64,000 nucleotides of DNA from Holzapfeliella saturejae (GCF_037546065.1 NZ_JAWMWG010000001.1:744001-808000), one strand, 5' to 3'. Positions 8,585-16,843 are shown, numbered from the stretch's first letter. Numbers and translations: made by a program. Notes: generated by a model from the sequence alone, not told the origin.

Positions 8585-9277
8585 ATGAAGTTAACACCAA
8601 AAGATGTTCATGAAAAAGATTTTCAGAGAAAAATGTGGGGATATGATCCTGATCAAGTCGATGAGTTCTTAGATCAAGTAATTGTCGATTATAGCGAAAT
8701 GATTCAAGAGATTGATCAGTTGAAACAAGAACGTCAAATTATGCATCAACAACTTGATGAATATGACCATAAAAAGAATTCTCTTAATGATTCAATCATT
8801 AGTGCACAAGAAGTTGCTCGACAAATTAAAAATCAAGCACAAACTGATTCTAATAACCTAGTTTCAGAGGCTGAGAAATATGTGGAATCGTTAAAAGAGG
8901 AAACTAGTCAAAGAATTCAACGCGAAGAAGCTCAAGCACAATCAAGAATTAAGTCATTAAGTGATGATTATGAATTGCTTAAGCAAAGAATATTAGAAAC
9001 TAGACAAGAATATAGCCAATTACTACAAACACAGCTAGAAGAGTTCCAAAGTGATGACTGGCAATATTTCTTAGATAGATACTTTGGTCGTCAACGTATC
9101 TATCCAGCAAACGGCGAAGAACCTATTTCGGTAAATAGCCTTGACACAGCTGATAGTGAAGAGGTACAATCTGAACATACTAATCAACCATCAGAAGAAA
9201 GTGCACCAACACAAGAGTCATCAAATGATGATGGTCCTGTGATCGTATTTCCTGATGATTACAAGAAACACAACTAA
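8585..9277 (+). CDS. divIVA: Cell pole/septum protein DivIVA
   Basis: Coiled-coil scaffold that binds negatively curved membrane at poles and septa. The 230-residue product has the conserved N-terminal domain (MKLTPKDVHEKDF, then WGYDPDQVDEFLDQV) that contacts membrane, followed by a long heptad-like coiled coil rich in Glu, Gln and Lys (about residues 30-145). The C-terminal tail (about 175-230) is acidic and Ser/Glu/Thr rich with no clear fold. It ends the division cluster. A promoter-like sequence for the downstream T-box/ileS unit lies inside its 3' end (9141-9170). Confidence 0.95.
   Translation: MKLTPKDVHEKDFQRKMWGYDPDQVDEFLDQVIVDYSEMIQEIDQLKQERQIMHQQLDEYDHKKNSLNDSIISAQEVARQIKNQAQTDSNNLVSEAEKYVESLKEETSQRIQREEAQAQSRIKSLSDDYELLKQRILETRQEYSQLLQTQLEEFQSDDWQYFLDRYFGRQRIYPANGEEPISVNSLDTADSEEVQSEHTNQPSEESAPTQESSNDDGPVIVFPDDYKKHN
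9141..9170 (+). promoter_or_regulatory. Candidate promoter for T-box/ileS, inside divIVA
   Basis: TTGACA (9141-9146), an 18-base spacer and TACAAT (9165-9170) form a near-consensus sigma-A promoter within the divIVA coding sequence. It would start RNA at about 9177, roughly 100 bases before the divIVA stop and upstream of the T-box. No comparable promoter was seen between the divIVA stop and the T-box. Inference from sequence only. Confidence 0.5.
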
Positions 9278-9490
9278 AGTGAACAGTAGCGGCTTAAAAT
9301 CGAACAAAGCGAGTTGGTGATGGTGAAAGTCCAACAAATTCAGATTAAAGAAGTCCATCAGCTGTTTATAACACTTTAGCGTGAGGTATACGATACATAT
9401 CAATTAAGTGGTATGGAATTTTGAATTCCGATACAATTTAGGTGGTAACGCGAAGCTTTCGTCCTATATAGGATGAAAGCTTTTTTATTT
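9278..9490 (+). promoter_or_regulatory. T-box riboswitch controlling ileS
   Basis: Leader that senses uncharged tRNA-Ile and prevents termination. Recognisable parts are the Stem I distal region (GCGAGTTGGTGATGGTGAAA at 9309-9328), a likely specifier codon ATC at 9357-9359 (in GTCCATCAGC, matching isoleucine), the conserved T-box core TTAGGTGGTAACGCG (9438-9452) and an intrinsic terminator at 9453-9487. When uncharged tRNA is bound, the T-box bulge would pair with the tRNA acceptor end and form the antiterminator. The specifier assignment was made by eye from position and sequence; the isoleucine identity agrees with the gene downstream. Confidence 0.93.
9453..9487 (+). terminator. T-box intrinsic terminator before ileS
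   Basis: AAGCTTTCGTCCT pairs with AGGATGAAAGCTT (one G-T pair) around a short ATAT-type loop, followed by a run of T. It is the default terminator of the ileS T-box. Confidence 0.92.
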
Positions 9491-9511
9491 TAAAAAAGGG
9501 GGAACTTAATT

Positions 9512-12292
9512 ATGAAATTAAAAGAAACTTTGAATTTAGGCAAAACAAAATTCCCAATGCGTGGGAATTTACCAAATCGCGAAGGCCAATGGCAAGAAGA
9601 ATGGCGAGAAAATAAATTATATGAAAAACGTTTAGAATTAAACGAAGGTAAACCACAATTTATTTTGCATGATGGCCCTCCATTTGCTAATGGTAATATT
9701 CACATGGGACATGCCTTAAATAAAATTAGTAAAGATTTTGTTGTCCGTTATAAATCAATGACAGGTTACTCAACACCATTTATTCCAGGTTGGGATACAC
9801 ACGGTCTACCAATCGAACAACAACTAGCTAAAAAGGGAGTTAATCGTAAAGAAATCTCACTTTCAGAATATCGTGATATGTGTCGTGACTTTGCACTTAA
9901 CGAAGTTGATAAACAGCGTGAAGATTTTAAACGTTTAGGTGTTGCAGCTGACTGGGATCATCCTTACATTACACTGCAACCGGAATACGAAGCAGAAGAA
10001 GTTAAAGTCTTTGGTCAAATGTATGAAAATGGTTACATTTACAAAGGTAAAAAACCGGTTTATTGGTCACCATCTTCTGAATCAACACTTGCCGAAGCCG
10101 AAATTGAATATAAAGATGTTAAATCACCATCTATGTATGTAGCCTTCGATATTTTAGATGGCAAGGGCATTTTAGATGAAGACGCTAAGATGATTATTTG
10201 GACAACAACACCTTGGACAATTCCATCAAACTTAGCCATTGCTGTTAATCCTCGCTTTGACTATGCGGTAGTAGAAGCTGATGGTCAAAAATATGTTGTT
10301 GCACAAGACTTGCTTGAAACAGTTAGCGAAACTTTAGGATTTGAAGATGTTAAAGTTTTAAAAACAATCAAGGGACAAGACTTGGAATATGTTAAGGCTA
10401 AACATCCACTATATGACCGTGAATCACTTGTTATTTTGGGAGATCACGTCACACTAGATAGTGGTACTGGTTTAGTTCATACAGCGCCAGGTCACGGGGC
10501 AGATGACTTTATCGCAGGTATGAAATATAACTTACCTGTGTTATCACCAATTGATAAATCTGGTCATTATACTGATGAAGCACCTGGATTTGAAGGTGTA
10601 TTCTATGATGATGGTAATAAAATGGTGACTGATAAGTTAAAAGAAAATGGTTCACTACTTAAACTATCATTCTTTACTCACAGTTACCCACATGACTGGA
10701 GAACTAAAAAACCGGTTATTTTCCGTGCGACAACACAATGGTTTGCTTCAATCGAACCCTTTAGAAAAGCAATTTTAGCTGAAATTGATAAAGTGAACTT
10801 CTTACCTGAATGGGGTAAAACAAGACTTTATAATATGATTCGTGACCGTGGTGACTGGGTAATTTCTCGTCAACGTGCATGGGGTGTACCACTACCAATT
10901 TTCTATGCTGAAAATGGTGACGCTATCATTACAAAAGAAACAATTGCACATGTAGCTGACTTATTTGCTAAAGAAGGGTCAAACGTTTGGTATAAGAAAA
11001 CAGCTAAAGAATTATTACCTGAAGGATTCACTCATGAAGGTAGTCCAAACGGTGAATTTACAAAAGAAAATGATATCATGGATGTTTGGTTTGATTCAGG
11101 TTCATCACACACAGCTGTTTTACAAGCTCGTCCTGAAGTAAGCTATCCTGCTGACCTTTACTTAGAAGGATCAGATCAATACCGTGGTTGGTTTAACTCA
11201 AGTATCATCACAAGTGTTGCTGTTCATGGACAAGCACCATACAAGTCATTACTTTCACAAGGATTTGTGTTAGATGGTCAAGGACGTAAAATGAGTAAAT
11301 CTCTAGGAAACGTTATTGAACCAAACAAAGTTATTAAACAAATGGGTGCTGAAATTATCCGTTTATGGGTTTCATCAGTTGACTCAAGTGCTGACGTTGC
11401 AGTGTCAATGGAAATCTTGCAACAAGTATCTGAAGTTTACCGTAAAATCCGTAATACAATGCGTTACATGCTATCAAATACAACTGACTTTGATCCAAAA
11501 GAAAATCGTGTTGCTTTTGAAGATATGCCAGGTGCTGATCAATACATTGAAGTTCGATTAAACCAAGTGGTTAAAGCGGTTGAAGAGGCTTATGAAAGTT
11601 ACAACTTTAATGATGTTTATAAACTCGTTTTTGAATTTATCACAAATGATTTATCAGCCTTTTACTTAGACTTTGCTAAAGACGTTGTTTACATTGAATC
11701 AGCTGATTCTAAAGCTCGTCGTACAATGCAAACAGTTATGTATGATGTTTTAGTGAAATTAACAAAACTAATGACACCTATCTTGACTCATACAGCTGAA
11801 GAAGTTTGGTCATTCTTGAAAGAACCTGAAGAATATGTACAATTAGCTGAAATGCCAGAAGTTGAAACTTTTGAAAATGAAGCTGAACTTCTTGAAAAAT
11901 GGCAAGCATTTATGAAGTTCCGTCATAATGTCTTGAAATCCCTTGAAGAAGCTAGAAATCAAAAAGTAATTGGTAAATCACTAGAGTCTAAAGTGACAAT
12001 TTATCCTAATTCAGAAGTGAAGTCATTATTAGATAGCTTGAATTCAGATGTTCGTGTATTATTGATTACATCAGAACTTGTTGTAAGTGATGATCAAGCA
12101 CCAGAAAACGCTGACCACTATGAAGATATGGCAGTCGTTGTTGAACACGCTGATGGTGAGGTTTGTCCAAGATGTCGTAAGGTATGTACAGATACAGGTG
12201 TTGATGAAAAACTACCTGAACTATGTGCTCGCTGTGCTAAAATTGTGGAGTCAGACTTCCCAGAAGCAGTAGCAGAAGGATTTGAAGATTAA
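9512..12292 (+). CDS. ileS: Isoleucyl-tRNA synthetase IleS
   Basis: Class I aminoacyl-tRNA synthetase that charges tRNA-Ile. The 926-residue protein has the HIGH-type motif HMGH (residues 64-67), an inserted CP1 editing domain (TTTPWTIPSNLAI region), the KMSKS motif (593-597) and a C-terminal zinc-finger-like segment with Cys pairs CPRC (885-888) and CARC (905-908). Start ATG 9512 has a strong G-rich ribosome site (AAAAAGGGGGAA). It is under T-box control. Its last base overlaps the ATG of the cold-shock-domain gene. Confidence 0.98.
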   Translation: MKLKETLNLGKTKFPMRGNLPNREGQWQEEWRENKLYEKRLELNEGKPQFILHDGPPFANGNIHMGHALNKISKDFVVRYKSMTGYSTPFIPGWDTHGLPIEQQLAKKGVNRKEISLSEYRDMCRDFALNEVDKQREDFKRLGVAADWDHPYITLQPEYEAEEVKVFGQMYENGYIYKGKKPVYWSPSSESTLAEAEIEYKDVKSPSMYVAFDILDGKGILDEDAKMIIWTTTPWTIPSNLAIAVNPRFDYAVVEADGQKYVVAQDLLETVSETLGFEDVKVLKTIKGQDLEYVKAKHPLYDRESLVILGDHVTLDSGTGLVHTAPGHGADDFIAGMKYNLPVLSPIDKSGHYTDEAPGFEGVFYDDGNKMVTDKLKENGSLLKLSFFTHSYPHDWRTKKPVIFRATTQWFASIEPFRKAILAEIDKVNFLPEWGKTRLYNMIRDRGDWVISRQRAWGVPLPIFYAENGDAIITKETIAHVADLFAKEGSNVWYKKTAKELLPEGFTHEGSPNGEFTKENDIMDVWFDSGSSHTAVLQARPEVSYPADLYLEGSDQYRGWFNSSIITSVAVHGQAPYKSLLSQGFVLDGQGRKMSKSLGNVIEPNKVIKQMGAEIIRLWVSSVDSSADVAVSMEILQQVSEVYRKIRNTMRYMLSNTTDFDPKENRVAFEDMPGADQYIEVRLNQVVKAVEEAYESYNFNDVYKLVFEFITNDLSAFYLDFAKDVVYIESADSKARRTMQTVMYDVLVKLTKLMTPILTHTAEEVWSFLKEPEEYVQLAEMPEVETFENEAELLEKWQAFMKFRHNVLKSLEEARNQKVIGKSLESKVTIYPNSEVKSLLDSLNSDVRVLLITSELVVSDDQAPENADHYEDMAVVVEHADGEVCPRCRKVCTDTGVDEKLPELCARCAKIVESDFPEAVAEGFED

Positions 12293-12498
12293 TGATAAAA
12301 GGAACAGTACAAGAATTTGATCTAAAAAAAGGTTTTGGATTTATTTATGAAGACTTTATGGATCAAGATTACTTCGTTCACTATACAGCTATTATGTCAG
12401 AAGGGTTCAAAACATTAAAACCTGGACAAAACGTTGAGTTTCAATTAGCTAAGGGACCAAAAGGTTACCAAGCTATTAATGTTACAGTATTAGATTAA
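12292..12498 (+). CDS. Cold-shock-domain protein
   Basis: A 68-residue single-domain protein of the cold-shock family, which binds single-stranded RNA/DNA and acts as an RNA chaperone. The two nucleic-acid-binding motifs are present in slightly altered form: KGFGFIYE (RNP1 type) and DYFVHYTAI (RNP2 type). The ATG overlaps the ileS stop by one base (TAATG), so the gene has no space for its own leader and would be translated by coupling to ileS. It is therefore unlikely to be a cold-induced CspA with the usual long 5' leader; it is probably a constitutive paralogue. A terminator-like hairpin follows. Confidence 0.88.
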   Translation: MIKGTVQEFDLKKGFGFIYEDFMDQDYFVHYTAIMSEGFKTLKPGQNVEFQLAKGPKGYQAINVTVLD

Positions 12499-12502
12499 GT
12501 CA

Positions 12503-12539
12503 AAAGAAAAAGTTGAGTGCTATCGGCTTTTTCTTTTTT
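12503..12539 (+). terminator. Probable terminator after the cold-shock gene
   Basis: AAAGAAAAAG and CTTTTTCTTTTT can pair across a loop of about 14 bases, ending in a T-rich run. The stem is A/T-rich and the loop long, so this is a moderate call. It lies just after the stop at 12498 and before the Nudix ribosome site. Confidence 0.5.
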
Positions 12540-12552
12540 ATTAGGAGAGAAA

Positions 12553-13095
12553 ATGAATTACGAAGAAATTGAATTAAGAAGAGAACAAAAGTTTCAGGGG
12601 AAAATTATTAGTGTGGATGTTGAGACAGTCAAACTGCCTAATGGACAAGAAGCAACTCGAGAAGTTGTTCGTCACAATGGAGCAGTTAGTTGCCTAGCTG
12701 TTCAAAATAACAAAGCACTGTTTGTTAAACAATGGCGTGAGCCTGCTAAAGCAATAAGTGTTGAAATTCCAGCCGGTAAACTAGATTCTAAAGTTGAAGA
12801 GCCTTTAGCCGCAATTCAACGTGAACTCAATGAAGAGACTGGTTATCAAGCTGATAATTGGCAAAAAATATATGAATTTTATACTTCTGTTGGGTTTAGT
12901 GATGAAAAAATGTCGTTTTATTACTGTGATAGTTTGCAAAAATTAACCCATAAACGCTCACTTGATGAAGATGAATTTTTAAGTGTTCAATGGCTATCTT
13001 TAAAAGAAGCTGAAGCTTTAATTGAAAATGGAGATATTACTGATTTAAAAACAATTATGGCAATTAATTACTGGAAAACTTTACAGGTGTCGTAG
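12553..13095 (+). CDS. Nudix hydrolase, ADP-ribose pyrophosphatase type
   Basis: Probable ADP-ribose pyrophosphatase (NudF-like), splitting ADP-ribose into AMP and ribose 5-phosphate. The start is ATG 12553 with AGGAGAG at 12543-12549; a longer in-frame reading from TTG 12517 would begin inside the upstream terminator. The 180-residue product has the N-terminal strand region and a Nudix box seen as AGKLDSKVEEPLAAIQREL followed by NEETGY. The box has one extra residue between the first Gly and the first Glu relative to GX5EX7REUXEEXGU. The catalytic REL-x-EE core is intact. It sits upstream of a small membrane protein and mtnN. Confidence 0.88.
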   Translation: MNYEEIELRREQKFQGKIISVDVETVKLPNGQEATREVVRHNGAVSCLAVQNNKALFVKQWREPAKAISVEIPAGKLDSKVEEPLAAIQRELNEETGYQADNWQKIYEFYTSVGFSDEKMSFYYCDSLQKLTHKRSLDEDEFLSVQWLSLKEAEALIENGDITDLKTIMAINYWKTLQVS

Positions 13096-13098
13096 CAG

Positions 13099-13323
13099 AT
13101 GAAGACAAGAAAAGAATATCAACAAGAACTTGAAGCAAAAGAACAGGAAAAGTCAGCAGAAAAACAGCTAGAAATCAATAAAGAATTGGAAAATTCAGTC
13201 GAGGCTGATAAACTTAAAGAGCAAGAAAAAAAAGCTAAAAGATTGAAGAAAAAACTAAATATAGCCATCTTAGCGGTAATCGTGCTAATTATTTTAACTA
13301 TATTAGTTTTGATTTATCTTTAA
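13099..13323 (+). CDS. Small coiled-coil protein with C-terminal membrane anchor
   Basis: 74-residue protein I do not recognise by name. The first about 54 residues are highly charged (Glu/Lys/Gln rich, with a heptad-like pattern) and predicted to form a coiled coil; the last about 20 (NIAILAVIVLIILTILVLIY) are a single hydrophobic segment that ends almost at the stop, so the topology looks tail-anchored with the charged part in the cytoplasm. The gene starts 3 bases after the Nudix stop and ends 21 bases before mtnN, so it is part of that transcription unit. No clear ribosome site is seen. Proteins of this shape occur at this position in related lactic acid bacteria, from memory; function unknown. 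Confidence 0.75.
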   Translation: MKTRKEYQQELEAKEQEKSAEKQLEINKELENSVEADKLKEQEKKAKRLKKKLNIAILAVIVLIILTILVLIYL

Positions 13324-13344
13324 TTTAAAGTGAGGAAAATGGAA

Positions 13345-14037
13345 ATGAAAATCGGTATTATTGTGCCTATGTCAGAAGAACGAGAGTATTATTTAGAACA
13401 GTTTGAGGATATCAAACGCTCAGTGGTTGGACCAACTGAAGTTTATGAAGCAACTTATCATAATTTTGAAATTGTAATCGTGTTAAGCGGAATTGGTAAA
13501 GTTCAAGCAGCAATGACAACAACATTGTTAATGCAAGAATTTAAACCCGATTTAGTAATCATGACAGGTTCAGCAGGAGCTTTATCAGATGATTTAGAAA
13601 TTGGTGATGTTGTAGTAGCAAACGAATTAGTTTATCATGATGCTGATTCTACACAAGATGGCTACAAGTTAGGACAATTACCAGGACAACCTGAACGATA
13701 TGAAACTAGTCGTCACTACAATGACCAATTACTAGAAGCATTGACACAGTTACACGTTCCTAATACAACAGGATTAGTTGTGACCGGAGATATGTTTGTT
13801 GGAAAACTAGAAACAAAACAATATATTATTTCTAACTTCCCAGATGCTTTATGTGTTGAAATGGAAGGGGCTGCGATTGCACAAGTATTGAATAACTATC
13901 AAGTACCAATGGTAGGAATTCGTTCAATATCTGATAAGAGTGATATGAGTTCAGATATGACATTCGATCATTTTGTTAAATTTGCTGGTAAAAATGCTGC
14001 AAAAATCGTATTCCACTTCTTAGATAATTTAAAATAA
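13345..14037 (+). CDS. mtnN: 5'-methylthioadenosine/S-adenosylhomocysteine nucleosidase
   Basis: Cleaves adenine from MTA and SAH, in methionine salvage and the activated methyl cycle. The start is ATG 13345: GAGG at 13332-13335 is 9 bases upstream, whereas the GTG at 13330 and ATG at 13339 overlap or crowd this ribosome site. The 230-residue product starts MKIGIIVPMSEERE, has the nucleoside phosphorylase core VIVLSGIGKVQAA and MTGSAGAL, the substrate Glu region VEMEGAAIAQV, and a catalytic Asp in RSISDKSD. All fit the family. It precedes a cysteine desulfurase gene by 20 bases. Confidence 0.95.
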   Translation: MKIGIIVPMSEEREYYLEQFEDIKRSVVGPTEVYEATYHNFEIVIVLSGIGKVQAAMTTTLLMQEFKPDLVIMTGSAGALSDDLEIGDVVVANELVYHDADSTQDGYKLGQLPGQPERYETSRHYNDQLLEALTQLHVPNTTGLVVTGDMFVGKLETKQYIISNFPDALCVEMEGAAIAQVLNNYQVPMVGIRSISDKSDMSSDMTFDHFVKFAGKNAAKIVFHFLDNLK

Positions 14038-14057
14038 AAAAGAAGAGGCGTTTATAA

Positions 14058-15215
14058 GTGAGTTCACTATATTTTGACAATGCTGCAACAACAGCGATGA
14101 GACCTGAAGTCATTGAAGAAATGACTGATAAGATGACAACAATTTATGGAAATGCATCAAGTACCCATGAGTTTGGCCGTCAAGCTAAAAAGGTTTTAGA
14201 TGATAGTCGAGAGATTTTAGCAAAAAGTATTAATGCAACTGATAAAGAAATTATTATAACTAGTGGTGGAACTGAGAGTAATAATATGGCACTTAGACAG
14301 GTAGCCAAAATCAAACAAAATGAAGGCAAACATATTATTTCAACGATGATTGAACATCCTTCAGTTCTAAGAACGCTAGAATATTTAGAAGACGCTGGAT
14401 TTGAGGTTACGTATTTACCTGTTAATATTCAAGGTAACATTAGTGTTGATGATGTGAAGTCAGCTTTAAGACCTGATACGATTTTGGTGTCTTTGATGAG
14501 TGTTAATAATGAAACTGGTGCAAGGTTACCTATTCACGAAATTGGTAAGCTATTAAAGGAACACCAAGCTGTTTTTCATACCGATGCTGTGCAATCTTAT
14601 GGCTTAGATAGTATTGATGTGAAACGTGATCATATTGATTTGCTTTCAACAAGTGCACACAAAATCAATGGTCCAAAATTTATTGGCTTTTTATATCTTA
14701 ATCGAGATATTTTTATTAAGCCACTTATTTTAGGTGGGGAACAAGAAAGCAAGCGACGTGCTGGAACTGAAAATGTTCCTGCTATTGCAGGGTTTGCCAA
14801 AGCTGTTAGCTTGTTAGATGACCAATCAAAACAAGATAAACAACTTTTCTTCAAACAATTAACGACACAATTGTTAGATTATTTAAAAGCTAATAAGATT
14901 GAGTTTGAAGTCAATGGTCAACTAGAAGACCAACACTCTTATCATGTATTGAATCTTTGGATAAAAGGGGTTGAAACAGATCGCCTCCAAATGAATTTAG
15001 ATTTGAATCATATTGCGGTCTCAGGTGGATCAGCTTGTTCTGCCGGCTCACTTGAACCTTCACATGTTTTAACTGCAATGTATGGTCCAGATAGTCCACG
15101 TGTTCAAGAATCAATCCGAATTAGTTTTGGCGAATTTAATACGGAAGAACAAGTTGAAGTCTTAGGCAGTCAATTGATTAAGATTATTTCTCGATTACTA
15201 ACAAAAAATAAGTAA
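14058..15215 (+). CDS. Cysteine desulfurase (IscS/NifS family)
   Basis: PLP enzyme that takes sulfur from cysteine as a persulfide. The 385-residue product starts at GTG 14058 (AAGAAGAGG upstream) with YFDNAATT at residue 5. It has the PLP Asp region HTDAVQSYG, the PLP-lysine motif STSAHKINGPKF and the active-site Cys loop GSACSAGS. The genes for DUF1831 and MnmA follow directly, which implies the sulfur is passed to MnmA for tRNA 2-thiouridine rather than to a general Fe-S system, although that is inference. The loop containing Cys is short, of the class II type. The length is complete. Confidence 0.93.
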   Translation: MSSLYFDNAATTAMRPEVIEEMTDKMTTIYGNASSTHEFGRQAKKVLDDSREILAKSINATDKEIIITSGGTESNNMALRQVAKIKQNEGKHIISTMIEHPSVLRTLEYLEDAGFEVTYLPVNIQGNISVDDVKSALRPDTILVSLMSVNNETGARLPIHEIGKLLKEHQAVFHTDAVQSYGLDSIDVKRDHIDLLSTSAHKINGPKFIGFLYLNRDIFIKPLILGGEQESKRRAGTENVPAIAGFAKAVSLLDDQSKQDKQLFFKQLTTQLLDYLKANKIEFEVNGQLEDQHSYHVLNLWIKGVETDRLQMNLDLNHIAVSGGSACSAGSLEPSHVLTAMYGPDSPRVQESIRISFGEFNTEEQVEVLGSQLIKIISRLLTKNK

Positions 15216-15221
15216 AAATGC

Positions 15222-15250
15222 GTGCAATTTACGTTAATCTATTTTATAAT
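15222..15250 (+). promoter_or_regulatory. Possible promoter for the DUF1831-mnmA pair
   Basis: TATAAT at 15245-15250 is preceded by GTGCAA (15222-15227) with a 17-base spacer. The -10 is perfect; the -35 matches consensus at only three positions. Confidence 0.4.
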
Positions 15251-15273
15251 AATAATTCGTTGGGAGTTTTATG

Positions 15274-15618
15274 ATGGCAAAATCTAAATTTGTTTCAATT
15301 AACGGAGATTCAAGACAGTTTGCAGTTGATGATGAAATCAAGCGTTATTCATTGATTGACGCGGGATTTAAAGAAACTAAAAATGGTAACTTTAGTTTTG
15401 ATCGTCCTTTATATACTGATTCACCTTATAATGCGACTATGAGATTTAAAATTACAGTATCTAAAGAAATGAACCAATTAACGATGGTTATTACAGATAA
15501 AAATGGTCTGCAAAAAGTGAACTTATTTAAAAACGAGCAACTATTACCTGCAAAAGAACTACTTGAATTTATCTTAAAAGATTTAGTCGAAGCACATATT
15601 ATTACTGAAGATAAATAA
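15274..15618 (+). CDS. DUF1831 family protein
   Basis: A 114-residue soluble protein of the DUF1831 family, a group confined largely to Lactobacillales and commonly found between a cysteine desulfurase gene and mnmA. Start ATG 15274 is preferred to the adjacent ATG at 15271 because GGGAG (15262-15266) is then 7 bases away. No signal peptide, membrane segment or catalytic motif is apparent; the sequence reads as mixed alpha/beta (for example LTMVITDKNGLQKVNLF). Its neighbours suggest a role linked to sulfur transfer for tRNA thiolation, perhaps as a partner of the desulfurase. The function has not been demonstrated to my knowledge. Confidence 0.85.
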   Translation: MAKSKFVSINGDSRQFAVDDEIKRYSLIDAGFKETKNGNFSFDRPLYTDSPYNATMRFKITVSKEMNQLTMVITDKNGLQKVNLFKNEQLLPAKELLEFILKDLVEAHIITEDK

Positions 15619-15635
15619 GAAAGAAGTTGATTTTT

Positions 15636-16760
15636 TTGGATAACAGCAAGACTCGTGTCGTTGTTGGAATGAGTGGGGGAGTGGATTCCTCCGTTACAGC
15701 ATTGTTGTTAAAGCAACAAGGGTATGACGTTATTGGCGTCTTTATGAAAAACTGGGACGATACAGATGAATTTGGTGTCTGTACCGCAACAGAAGACTAC
15801 GAAGATGTTCGAAAAGTAGCAGAAAAAATAGGAATTCCTTATTATTCTGTAAACTTTGAAAAAGAATATTGGGACCGTGTGTTTGAATATTTCTTGGCTG
15901 AATATCGTAAAGGTCGTACCCCCAATCCAGATGTTATGTGTAATAAAGAAGTTAAGTTTAAAGCCTTTTTAGACTACGCAATGGATTTAGACGCTGATTA
16001 CGTTGCTATGGGACACTATGCTAAAATCTATCGCGATGAAGCAGGCTATACTCATTTAATGCGTGCAACCGATACTAATAAAGACCAAACTTACTTCCTT
16101 TGTCAATTAAGTCAAGCACAATTAGACAAGACAATGTTTCCACTTCAAGGGTTAACTAAGCCCGAAGTTAGAAAAATTGCTGAAGAAGCAGGATTAGTAA
16201 CAGCTAAGAAAAAAGATTCAACCGGAATTTGCTTTATTGGTGATCGTAACTTCCGTCAATTCTTGAGTCAATATTTACCTGCACAACCTGGTAAAATGAT
16301 GACACCTGATGGGACTGAAATGGGTACTCATACAGGACTAATGTACTACACAATTGGTCAACGTTCAGGACTTGGTATTGGTGGTACTCAAGGGTCATCA
16401 AATGAACCTTGGTTTGTTGTTGGAAAAGATATTAACGATAATATCTTGTATGTTGATCAAGGATTCCACAATGAGCATCTTTACGCTGATCGTTTGGAAG
16501 CTTCTGATTTTTCATTTACAACAAAATTCCCAGAAACTGGGACTTACAAGGTAACTGCTAAGTTTAGATACCGTCAACCAGACGTCGGTGTAACCGTTCA
16601 TTATAATGCTGATGATAATACAGCTAACGTTGTTTTTGACGAACCTGTTCGTGCAATCACACCGGGACAAGCGGTTGTATTATATGATGGCGAAGAATGT
16701 TTAGGTGGCGGTATGATTGACCGTGCTTACCAAAATGAAAAAGTATTACAATACGTTTAA
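15636..16760 (+). CDS. mnmA: tRNA-specific 2-thiouridylase MnmA
   Basis: Thiolates uridine 34 of the tRNAs for Lys, Glu and Gln, with sulfur from a cysteine desulfurase. The PP-loop motif GMSGGVDSSV is near the N-terminus, the two catalytic cysteines lie in MCNKEVKF and TGICFIG, and the tRNA-binding signature NPDVMCNKEVK is complete. The start is uncertain: TTG 15636 is preferred, since AAGAAG (15621-15626) is 9 bases away, while TTG 15627 has no space. The product is 374 residues, normal for the family. It closes the desulfurase-DUF1831-mnmA group, and a terminator follows. Confidence 0.95.
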   Translation: MDNSKTRVVVGMSGGVDSSVTALLLKQQGYDVIGVFMKNWDDTDEFGVCTATEDYEDVRKVAEKIGIPYYSVNFEKEYWDRVFEYFLAEYRKGRTPNPDVMCNKEVKFKAFLDYAMDLDADYVAMGHYAKIYRDEAGYTHLMRATDTNKDQTYFLCQLSQAQLDKTMFPLQGLTKPEVRKIAEEAGLVTAKKKDSTGICFIGDRNFRQFLSQYLPAQPGKMMTPDGTEMGTHTGLMYYTIGQRSGLGIGGTQGSSNEPWFVVGKDINDNILYVDQGFHNEHLYADRLEASDFSFTTKFPETGTYKVTAKFRYRQPDVGVTVHYNADDNTANVVFDEPVRAITPGQAVVLYDGEECLGGGMIDRAYQNEKVLQYV

Positions 16761-16763
16761 AAT

Positions 16764-16806
16764 AAAAACCGAATGACTCTAATTGAGTTTAATTCGGTTT
16801 TTTTGT
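16764..16806 (+). terminator. Terminator after mnmA
   Basis: AAAAACCGAAT pairs with ATTCGGTTTTTTT, with an inner ACTC/GAGT stem around AATT, and a T-run follows. It separates mnmA from the next operon. Confidence 0.85.
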
Positions 16807-16814
16807 GTTTTTAA

Positions 16815-16843
16815 TTGAGTTTTAGGTTAATCTTTCCCATAAT
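16815..16843 (+). promoter_or_regulatory. Candidate promoter for the phosphatase-TPR-recD2 unit
   Basis: TTGAGT (16815-16820), a 17-base spacer and CATAAT (16838-16843). It lies just after the mnmA terminator and about 40 bases before the next start codon. Confidence 0.55.

Noticed and set aside
12517..12552. Extended N-terminus of the Nudix protein
   Set aside because: It would start within the upstream terminator hairpin; ATG 12553 has AGGAGAG at the correct distance.
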